NCBI GenBank assembly: GCA_045535235.1
Contig: JAZSLG010000062.1
Span: 1 to 29,904 of the forward strand
Length of the DNA stretch: 29,904 nucleotides
From: Stercoripulliclostridium_A sp045535235
Lineage (GTDB): Bacteria; Bacillota; Clostridia; Christensenellales; DTU072
Direction: 5' to 3'
Shown: positions 23,961 to 29,904 of the stretch, in pieces
How positions within the stretch are numbered: the stretch's first letter is position 1
How the letters are laid out: the number at the start of each line of letters is the position of its first letter
The notes under the pieces: generated by a model
What the model was told of the DNA's origin: nothing
Database searches by the model: none
What the model saw: only the letters and a program-made list of their open reading frames with translations
Translations under genes and position numbers: made by a program

Positions 23961-23990
23961 AAAAAGAAAGCCGAACAAAGTCGGCTTTCT
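23961..23990. terminator. bidirectional terminator between two lipoprotein genes
   Basis: A 9-bp stem GAAAGCCGA/TCGGCTTTC (23967-23975 and 23982-23990) with a six-base loop. A-tract on the left gives a T-run for the minus-strand VWA gene; the plus side is only moderately T-rich. Confidence 0.85.
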
Positions 23991-23992
23991 CA

Positions 23993-25498
23993 TCATCCTC
24001 CAATATTTTCACGATACTTTTTTACCATATCTCTAAACTCGATTTTGAATTCATCCGAAGATAAATCTATATTATCAAGTCGAGTTATTAGTGCGTTAAG
24101 GTCGGCATTCGCCTTGTAATTTGAGTCACGTAATATGAGTGCAAACTCTATTACCGAAGCAACAAAGGCATCTTGCATACTCATTTCGGAGTGATATTTA
24201 TCGGTAGTTATATTCAACGTAAGACTGAGTTCATCACTACCCTCTCCGGAGTTTTCCGTTGGTTTATACTTGAGCATGACGCTAGCAAAGTTTTCGCCAT
24301 CAACCAATGCCTTTTCCTTTAGCTTTATTTCATATACCACGGTAATCGTATGCCCACTACCTAATTCACCGGCATCGGTATTTTCATTATTAAATTCCTC
24401 TTCCGTAAGCAGTTTGTTTTCATATCCTACCAGACGAAAACTCTCAACGTAATCTTTATTAAAAGTAACACCGGCTTTCACGTCCTTTGCAACGGTAACA
24501 AGTGAACCTCCTATATCGTTAACAAGTGCTCGCCTTGCCTCTTTTACAGAGTCAATATAACTATATACGCCGTTACCTTTGAGTGCAAGTTCCTCCATTT
24601 TATCCGATTGAATGTTACCTGTTCCAAAACCATAAACCGAGAAATATATGCCACTGGTACGCTTTTCTGCAATAAAATCGCCAAGAGCCTTCGTATTAGA
24701 TATACCAACGTTAAAATCACCATCGGTTGCAAGAATTACGCGATTATTTCCACCTTCTATAAAATATTTGCCGGCAATATTATACGCTGTGTTTATACCC
24801 TCGCTACCCGCAGTAGAACCCCCTGCCGTTAAATCTTCTATAACCGCCGTTATCTTTTTCTTTTCATTGCCATATGCGCCATCCAATGCTACTTTATCAG
24901 CACCCGCATAAGTCACAATTGACACCCTATCTTCTGCGTTTAGATTCTCGGTTAGGAGTTTGAACGCCTCTTGTACTAAAGGTAATTTGTCCCCACTATA
25001 CATTGAGCCACTTACGTCAATGAGGAATACTAGATTGTTTTTAACCGCGGTAAACTCAACCTCTTTTGATGCGAGTCCTATGGTCATTAGCTTTGTTTCG
25101 GCATTATAAGGATTATCGTAAACCGAACTAGTAAGTGACATTATAGAGCCGTCAGTGGGTTTAGTGTAATCATAACTAAAATAATTGAGCATCTCTTCAA
25201 CTCTAACGGCATCTTTTGGGACGTCCCAATTATTCATTATACGATTACGCAAATTGGGATACGAGGCAGTGTTGGCATCAATTGAAAAGTAGCTTGTGTC
25301 CGTTGTTTCGGTAGTCACAAAAGGATTTTCTACAATCTCCGTGTAACTTTCGTTACCCGACTCCAATTTCATGTTATTTTGATATACTGAGTTTTTATCA
25401 AAGCCTGCATCATCCGCCTTGGTGGAACATGCTATTAATGAAAAAGCTAGACAAACAACAATTAAAATAACCGGAACAATAATAAAAAACTTTTTCAT
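23993..25498 (-). CDS. YfbK-like VWA domain lipoprotein
   Basis: A 501-residue surface lipoprotein. The signal peptide ends at lipobox LIAC (Cys24). The N-terminal domain (about 60-140; FSIDANTASYPNLRNRIMNN, VRVEEMLNYFSYDY) and the von Willebrand factor A domain beginning LVFLIDVSGSMYSG (MIDAS D161-x-S163-x-S165), followed by a C-terminal beta domain and helical tail (about 435-495), match the YfbK family. VWA domains bind ligands through a metal ion; the partner is unknown. GGTGAT precedes ATG 25498. Its promoter has an inverted repeat between -35 and -10, so repression is likely. Confidence 0.9.
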   Translation of the reverse strand: MKKFFIIVPVILIVVCLAFSLIACSTKADDAGFDKNSVYQNNMKLESGNESYTEIVENPFVTTETTDTSYFSIDANTASYPNLRNRIMNNWDVPKDAVRVEEMLNYFSYDYTKPTDGSIMSLTSSVYDNPYNAETKLMTIGLASKEVEFTAVKNNLVFLIDVSGSMYSGDKLPLVQEAFKLLTENLNAEDRVSIVTYAGADKVALDGAYGNEKKKITAVIEDLTAGGSTAGSEGINTAYNIAGKYFIEGGNNRVILATDGDFNVGISNTKALGDFIAEKRTSGIYFSVYGFGTGNIQSDKMEELALKGNGVYSYIDSVKEARRALVNDIGGSLVTVAKDVKAGVTFNKDYVESFRLVGYENKLLTEEEFNNENTDAGELGSGHTITVVYEIKLKEKALVDGENFASVMLKYKPTENSGEGSDELSLTLNITTDKYHSEMSMQDAFVASVIEFALILRDSNYKANADLNALITRLDNIDLSSDEFKIEFRDMVKKYRENIGG

Positions 25499-25519
25499 AT
25501 TATCACCGCCTTTTTCTTT

Positions 25520-25548
25520 ATTGTAACACTAGCGCTATATAGTGTCAA
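25520..25548 (-). promoter_or_regulatory. promoter of the VWA lipoprotein gene with operator-like inverted repeat
   Basis: Minus strand: TTGACA (25543-25548), 17 bases, TACAAT (25520-25525). The inverted repeat ACACTA-N8-TAGTGT (25526-25531 and 25540-25545) fills the spacer. The same ACACTA/TAGTGT arms with a shorter spacer (N5) occur in the HAD promoter. Confidence 0.7.
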
Positions 25549-25594
25549 TGACGGTATTTTGAGTTTATTGTGTAAAACAAGTGTAAATTTACAA

Positions 25595-25620
25595 GAAAAC
25601 CGAGGAAAACCTCGGCTTTC
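25595..25620 (-). terminator. terminator after the 32-residue peptide gene
   Basis: On the minus strand GAAAGCCGAGG pairs with CCTCGGTTTTC around TTTT, with one mismatch. The left arm begins at the last base of the stop codon, so the peptide gene ends directly at the hairpin. The sequence after it is only moderately T-rich. Confidence 0.7.
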
Positions 25621-25718
25621 TATAAATCATCTGCGTCTTGAATGGGCTTACTACCATCTACAGCTACTCCCGTGTAGGAGCCTAGCGGATCATTTTTACT
25701 TCCTTTTTTCTTTTTCAT
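25620..25718 (-). CDS. 32-residue conserved small protein
   Basis: A small gene from ATG 25718 to TAG. The product begins MKKKKGSKNDPLGSYTG and ends with KPIQDADDL. I recall similar small proteins with GSYTG and a QDADDL terminus in many Clostridia, where they have no assigned function. A near-perfect AAGGAG lies six bases before the ATG; this sequence is also the right half of a small hairpin CTCCT-AAAA-AGGAG (25723-25736), which could mask the ribosome site. It follows the radical SAM gene by 38 bases and is the last gene of the operon. Confidence 0.75.
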   Translation of the reverse strand: MKKKKGSKNDPLGSYTGVAVDGSKPIQDADDL

Positions 25719-25756
25719 ATTTCTCCTTTTTAGGAGTATACGTAAAAAACGAATAA

Positions 25757-26629
25757 TTATTTAATACGTACTCTTTCAAACATATCCTCAACGTTATCTA
25801 GAATAGGAAATCTTATATCGGAAGTGGAACTTACCGCAAACTCACCCTTAACTAAATCGATATACATAGTATTCTGTCCGTCGTCACCCATAAAACGCTC
25901 ATTCCAAACCTCTTTTCGAATACGATTTTCAACGTTCAATTGCTTGAGCGCAAGATTATCGAAGCTTACTATACCATATTTGGCGGTTAGCATTGGTAAC
26001 GCTTTATAAAATGAAGCAATATTATTACGTATTTCACTGGAATAATATTCCTCGCCCCTACCTTTTTTCTTGTAACCTAGCACCAAAAGTTTATACTCGT
26101 CACCACCAAGTTCAATTAATTTTTTAACGTTAGCAATACCACAAATTACGTGAAAAACTGTATTGGGATATTGGCGAGCAAAACCAAAAGTGGATTTTTC
26201 ATAGTTAGACAAAGAAATGCCTAACCCATAAATCAATTTGTCTTGTATTAAACTTTCCAATAAGCCCGCATAACGCGACAAATGACGCTCGTTTACCGTT
26301 ATATTTGGAATTATCCCCTGCGCCTTAAGTTTAAGCAAAAACGGGAGCAAATCGGGGTGTGACAAAGGGTTCCCGCCGCCAATTGCTAGCTCTGTACCAC
26401 GGTGAAGGGTAGAAATAAACTCTGCCTCTAGGTTGGCGTGCCTTCCACTAGTTGATGACTTTTCGTGACACATGGGGCAATTAAGGTCGCAATAATCGGT
26501 AATCTTAAGGTCAATACTATCAGGAAAAGAGGCGATAAAGCTATCGTCCTCCGTAATTAGTTCCTTGGTGCCATCGTTATATAATTTAACGACGTAGTTT
26601 CCGTTCTTATACTCTTCCAATAATTCCAT
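25757..26629 (-). CDS. radical SAM protein (phage-like subgroup)
   Basis: A 290-residue single-domain radical SAM enzyme. The cluster motif is CDLNCPMC (Cys47, Cys51, Cys54; CxxxCxxC), the SAM-contact region is GGGNP (84-88), and later strands read NITVNERH and YGLGISLS. No SPASM or TWITCH cysteines follow, so only one 4Fe-4S cluster is expected. The substrate is unknown; the subgroup resembles radical SAM proteins I recall from phage and prophage genomes. Its ATG overlaps the preceding stop codon by one base (TAATG), so it is co-translated with the Cys-rich protein gene. Confidence 0.88.
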   Translation of the reverse strand: MELLEEYKNGNYVVKLYNDGTKELITEDDSFIASFPDSIDLKITDYCDLNCPMCHEKSSTSGRHANLEAEFISTLHRGTELAIGGGNPLSHPDLLPFLLKLKAQGIIPNITVNERHLSRYAGLLESLIQDKLIYGLGISLSNYEKSTFGFARQYPNTVFHVICGIANVKKLIELGGDEYKLLVLGYKKKGRGEEYYSSEIRNNIASFYKALPMLTAKYGIVSFDNLALKQLNVENRIRKEVWNERFMGDDGQNTMYIDLVKGEFAVSSTSDIRFPILDNVEDMFERVRIK

Positions 26630-27234
26630 TAGAATATAGACCTTCTAATATGCCACCATCCGCCGTAAAAACCTTCTTCCGTCAAAAAATATACGTTTTC
26701 GTTAAATAAGGCTTGAGCAAATTCTTCGACGCTGTTTTCATTAGAATCCAAATCAAGTTCTGCATACAACCTATCCATATTCATGCAACACGTACAATCA
26801 TCCAAACAATCTTCATTAAAATATCTACAACAAAGCGAATGGTTAAAAGGCCTTTCTTCACCTTCTATCATAAGAGAACGTACTTCCGACTCATTAATTA
26901 TTTGCACTTTTTTGCACTCTCTTATCAAGGTCTCCCTCATATCGATTAACTCTTGCTTTTCTTTTTCGATAGATAGCAAACTCTCTTCTCTCTCAACTTT
27001 ATTCTTTGTTGCTTGCGCCCATCGGGTTGCATGGCGCAAATATTCAAACTTGCTTGCGGTTATAATACCCCAAACAAAGAGCATCTTTTCTACAGCTGAA
27101 CGTATTTCCTTTTCATCTCCTGGAATATCTTTTTCTGCTCTCCAAAGACCTTTGGGGTCCTTCTCCATTACGGTTATGGAATGTGAACTTGAACTATTTG
27201 TTTCAAATACTCCGTATCTAATTACTCTCTTCAT
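26629..27234 (-). CDS. Cys-rich protein with FETNSSSSHS N-terminal motif
   Basis: A 201-residue protein of unknown function. The N-terminus RYGVFETNSSSSHSITV (6-22) is a motif I recall from uncharacterised phage and bacterial proteins. A helical, charged middle (about 40-128) is followed by a cysteine cluster at 135, 136, 143, 147, 149 and 150, a plausible metal or cluster site, and a Trp/Phe-rich C-terminus (FYGGWWHIRRSIF). No signal peptide. Overlaps the radical SAM start by one base; GGAGG precedes ATG 27234 and overlaps the end of the nucleotidyltransferase gene. Context suggests it works with the radical SAM enzyme as partner or substrate; this is inference. Confidence 0.75.
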   Translation of the reverse strand: MKRVIRYGVFETNSSSSHSITVMEKDPKGLWRAEKDIPGDEKEIRSAVEKMLFVWGIITASKFEYLRHATRWAQATKNKVEREESLLSIEKEKQELIDMRETLIRECKKVQIINESEVRSLMIEGEERPFNHSLCCRYFNEDCLDDCTCCMNMDRLYAELDLDSNENSVEEFAQALFNENVYFLTEEGFYGGWWHIRRSIF

Positions 27235-27238
27235 TAAC

Positions 27239-27994
27239 CTAATCCTCCAATAACGATAAAAATGCTTCGTTTAATTTATTCCAACCCTTGTTACGAGCTT
27301 TTGGCAATTTCTCAATCGCCTCGGCAATTTGCTCAATGTTTCTTTCAATATAGGCATTAAGGGTCGCGATCCTTTCACCTTCACCTAATTCAGGAGTATT
27401 GATTTTTTGTTGTAAAAGTCTTTCTACCTCTTCCCTTATTTCCTCATCCAAACATTCTTTCACTAAATCGCTAAATAACATTGGCGGGGGTGTTCCTTTT
27501 TTAAGTATCCATTTACAAGCAAGTATTGGGCGAAGAACGTAAAAATATTTTTTCAACTTTACCTTATCGCCTTGTAAAAATTCACGTGTGTTCGTGCGCG
27601 CCATATTTAGATAATGATAAAGCCCATTTTTGCTCACAAAGTACTCGTTTATGAGGGCGGAAACGCTGTCCCATTCCTTCCTCTTTTTATAAACAATTGG
27701 GGAATAATTCCACTCAAAAAGCGTGGGATTTGATTTGTGTAGTAATTGCAAAGCCTTACTAATATCCCAACCGTTAATATCCAACACGTCGTCAAGTTGC
27801 CACTCTATCACGTCACGCGTTTTATCAAGACGCAAATAATACTCTTTTTCTCTAACGTAAATAAATCTTACGTCGTAATCACTATCGGGCGACGCAAAGC
27901 CCCAAGCACGGCTTCCCGACTCCACGCAGTAAAGGATTTTAACCTTTTCAGTTTCCTCTATCTCTTTTAGTTTTTGTTCTATTATATCTAACAT
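27239..27994 (-). CDS. RlaP/YcgL-like nucleotidyltransferase
   Basis: A 251-residue protein of the nucleotidyltransferase superfamily. The motif GSRAWGFASPDSDYDVRF (27-44) has the GS and the D-x-D metal ligands (Asp39, Asp41); the following segment VIEWQLDDVLDINGWDISK and the helical C-terminal half match the Pfam family PF10127 (RlaP), which is linked to RNA-ligase-associated RNA repair and is frequent in phages. The start is ATG 27994, two bases after the DUF1349 stop and after GAGGAA; a longer reading from 28036 lies inside DUF1349. It forms a tight cassette with the two downstream genes. Its own substrate, nucleic acid or protein, is not known. Confidence 0.85.
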   Translation of the reverse strand: MLDIIEQKLKEIEETEKVKILYCVESGSRAWGFASPDSDYDVRFIYVREKEYYLRLDKTRDVIEWQLDDVLDINGWDISKALQLLHKSNPTLFEWNYSPIVYKKRKEWDSVSALINEYFVSKNGLYHYLNMARTNTREFLQGDKVKLKKYFYVLRPILACKWILKKGTPPPMLFSDLVKECLDEEIREEVERLLQQKINTPELGEGERIATLNAYIERNIEQIAEAIEKLPKARNKGWNKLNEAFLSLLED

Positions 27995-27996
27995 CC

Positions 27997-28605
27997 TTAT
28001 TCCTCGTCCGGTTGTTGCCCATCGTGAGCAAACCACTTACATTCCGTTATCTCCATATCTTCAAACACGGCTTTGAAAGAAGAATTTTCCGCGCTACAAG
28101 CATATATTCCAAAGCTTATCTCATCTTTAACGTTGAACATATGACATATTCTCATTTGCTTAAAATTCACCCCATCAAAGGAATTTTCTACGCAAAAATC
28201 GTCATCGCGTCGGCTAAATCTGAACCATACGGTTTTTATGGATGCATCCACGTCGCAAGATGACCAATCGGAATAACCATTGTTGGTAACAACGGCTCCC
28301 AATCTTTGGATTACGTCGTTTTCATACTCTATGGAAGCTTTCAGCCAGTTTTCACTATCAAGATACATTACCACACCACTTTGATCATAACGCACTTTCG
28401 TATCAAAGGTGGTCTTGACAACAAATGAAAAGTATTTTTCTTTGCTTGTAAGTTGCAAAACGGGAGCGTTATCGTTCCTAAAATGGTAATAGGTCCTTTG
28501 CCACAAATCGGTAAATGGTTCGGTTACCATTTCCACCCTATCTTCTTGCACCTTGTATTCCTTTGGAGCCCTTGTCCAAACCATATTTTTTGCATCTATT
28601 TTCAT
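27997..28605 (-). CDS. DUF1349 family protein
   Basis: A 202-residue cytoplasmic beta-sandwich protein of the DUF1349 (concanavalin-like) family, recognisable from LWQRTYYHFRNDNAPVLQ, the SGVVMYLDSENWLKASIE segment and WFRFSRRDDDFCVENSFDG. The family is often near carbohydrate genes and may bind sugars; no catalytic residues can be assigned. AAGGGA precedes ATG 28605. It is 15 bases after the GH4 gene, consistent with a sugar-metabolism pair. Confidence 0.85.
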   Translation of the reverse strand: MKIDAKNMVWTRAPKEYKVQEDRVEMVTEPFTDLWQRTYYHFRNDNAPVLQLTSKEKYFSFVVKTTFDTKVRYDQSGVVMYLDSENWLKASIEYENDVIQRLGAVVTNNGYSDWSSCDVDASIKTVWFRFSRRDDDFCVENSFDGVNFKQMRICHMFNVKDEISFGIYACSAENSSFKAVFEDMEITECKWFAHDGQQPDEE

Positions 28606-28620
28606 AATTTTCCCTTGCTT

Positions 28621-29904
28621 TTAATGGAATTTGGGTAGCCATTCCCCGTGTGCTTTTATTAAGTCGTCGCATAAAGCCTTTATCTTGTCAAACGACAATT
28701 GATCACGAGTGTGAGGATCAAGATACGCCGCCATATAAATATACTGCTTCTCGCCCGTTTCTATTGCTTTTAGCACCATATCGTGAACGGCAATATGCGT
28801 CATATTTAGAGCTGAAAGTTGTTCCGGGAGAACTCCAACTTTTTGAGGATTAAGTCCGTTAGCATCTACAATAATAGGTACCTCTACGCAAGCCGTAGGT
28901 GGTAAATTTTCAATCAAGCCGTTGTTCTGCACGTTACCGTATATCTTGAAAGGTGCGCCTGTTTCACAAGCCTCTATTATGCGAGAACCATACTCGTTAC
29001 TGCGCTCGTGCGTTACGTTGCCGTCAGCCATAATTTCATTGCGCAGTTTCTTCCAGCGCCTAATTTGACTTCTACAACGCCTAGGATATTCGTTAAGAGG
29101 TACAAAATATTTTAGTAGTAAGTGTGGATACTTGGATTTTATAAAATATGGATGATACTCCGCCGTATGCTCACTACTTTCGGTGTTATAGTATCCAAAT
29201 CGATTCATAATTTCCAGTCTTACGCGGTCATTAAAGGGCTTTACTTCGTTAAATCTCTTCTTAAACAAGGGATAAAGGTCGTTTCCCTCTTTATCCGTCA
29301 ACGTTAGTAGCCAACACATGTGATTTATGCCACCAAGAGTGTACTCGGCATCTTTTAGCTTTTCCTCTTTGAGTTTGCCGTTTATCCAAGAAATAACAAC
29401 TTGACAAGAGTGACAAAGCCCCACCGTCTTAACCTTGGTATATCTTTGCATGTAGCCAGATAAAATGCTCATAGGATTGGTGTAATTAAGAAGTAAAGCA
29501 TCCGGGCAAACCCTTTCCATAACGTCGGCATAAGCCTTCATAACAGGAATAGTACGTAACGCCCTAAATATACCGCCTATGCCGATAGTATCACCTATCG
29601 TTTGTTGCAACCCATATTTCCTAGGAATCCTAAAGTCAGTAACCGTGCAAGGCTTATACCCACCAACTTGAATGGCGTTAATAACGTAATTAGTACCCCT
29701 AAAGGCCTCTTCCGTTTGAGAGACGTCTGTCGCAAGATATTTTTTTACCGTAACCACAGGCTTATATTTATCGCGAAGCGCACAAATAAGAGCATAAGAC
29801 TCCTCAAGTCTTACCGCATCTATGTCCAATAAAGCAATTTCAAACTCAGGCAAATTCTCCGCGAGCAAGCAGTCACCTAATACGTTCTTACAAAACACAG
29901 TACT
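28621..29904 (-). CDS. GH4 family alpha-galactosidase/glucosidase-like enzyme (partial)
   Basis: The frame is open to the right edge, so the N-terminus is missing. The first codons inside the window read STVFCKNVLGD, matching the start of the Rossmann domain of family 4 glycosidases, where about ten residues precede. NAIQVGG, LLNYTNPMS (NAD-binding Asn), the GLCHSCQ metal-binding Cys segment and GGINHMCWL are family motifs. GH4 enzymes use NAD+ and a divalent metal to cleave alpha- or beta-glycosides by oxidation/elimination; MelA-type alpha-galactosidase is the nearest recall, but specificity is not certain. It is the first window gene of the operon that ends in the 32-residue peptide. Confidence 0.9.
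   Translation of the reverse strand, partial: STVFCKNVLGDCLLAENLPEFEIALLDIDAVRLEESYALICALRDKYKPVVTVKKYLATDVSQTEEAFRGTNYVINAIQVGGYKPCTVTDFRIPRKYGLQQTIGDTIGIGGIFRALRTIPVMKAYADVMERVCPDALLLNYTNPMSILSGYMQRYTKVKTVGLCHSCQVVISWINGKLKEEKLKDAEYTLGGINHMCWLLTLTDKEGNDLYPLFKKRFNEVKPFNDRVRLEIMNRFGYYNTESSEHTAEYHPYFIKSKYPHLLLKYFVPLNEYPRRCRSQIRRWKKLRNEIMADGNVTHERSNEYGSRIIEACETGAPFKIYGNVQNNGLIENLPPTACVEVPIIVDANGLNPQKVGVLPEQLSALNMTHIAVHDMVLKAIETGEKQYIYMAAYLDPHTRDQLSFDKIKALCDDLIKAHGEWLPKFH

Noticed and set aside
25620..26629. Calling the radical SAM gene and small peptide a sactipeptide/ranthipeptide RiPP cluster
   Set aside because: The radical SAM protein lacks SPASM/TWITCH cysteines, the peptide has no Cys and no leader-like structure, no transporter or protease is adjacent, and similar peptides are recalled from genomes without such context.
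26783..27253. 156-codon open frame on the plus strand
   Set aside because: It is antisense to the Cys-rich protein gene, which has a strong ribosome site and operon coupling; the translation is low-complexity Ser/Phe/Leu-rich shadow sequence.

Overview
The window looks like a chromosomal segment of a low-GC Gram-positive bacterium of the Clostridia type, probably an uncultured gut or anaerobe lineage. The reasons are AT-rich DNA, strong AGGAG-type ribosome binding sites, sigma-A promoters, a CIRCE heat-shock operator, a DUF4364 gene, CdaA, ComEC next to HolA, and ferredoxin-containing aldo/keto reductase. No rRNA, tRNA, CRISPR array, insertion sequence or integrase was seen. Most genes lie on the minus strand. 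C tends to exceed G on the + strand in lines sampled from both minus-strand and plus-strand genes, so the minus strand is probably the leading strand throughout.

Layout. 1-3546: an operon on the minus strand with an alpha/beta hydrolase and a heterodimeric ABC exporter pair; the second subunit runs off the left edge. 3547-4217: a long AT-rich gene-free region with a tight cluster of four DnaA boxes. 4218-6357: a membrane-anchored M20 peptidase and a DUF4364 regulator-like protein on the plus strand. 6411-14480: a housekeeping block on the minus strand, HAD phosphatase - PHP phosphoesterase - ComEC, then from an internal, apparently leaderless promoter HolA - membrane protein - CdaA (c-di-AMP synthase) - DUF1015 - aspartokinase. 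14579-15100: an Hsp20 gene with a consensus promoter and two overlapping CIRCE operators.

15189-22975 is a mixed region: a DEDDh exonuclease with a BRCT-like tail, a GPH-type sugar/cation symporter, a small membrane protein, an asparaginase, a coupled aldo/keto reductase and RibD-C reductase pair, a membrane protein with 11-residue tail repeats, and a membrane-anchored SGNH hydrolase. 23099-25498 holds two convergent lipoproteins (SH3-NlpC/P60 and a YfbK-like VWA protein) that share a bidirectional terminator.

25620-29904 is a tightly packed minus-strand operon: GH4 glycosidase (runs off the right edge), DUF1349, an RlaP-like nucleotidyltransferase, a Cys-rich protein with an FETNSSSSHS motif, a radical SAM protein and a 32-residue peptide. 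The last four genes form the most interesting candidate for an undescribed system. Other points of interest are the DnaA-box cluster, the recurring -10/6 nt/ATG (leaderless) arrangement, the tandem CIRCE, and a ComEC without a nuclease domain.
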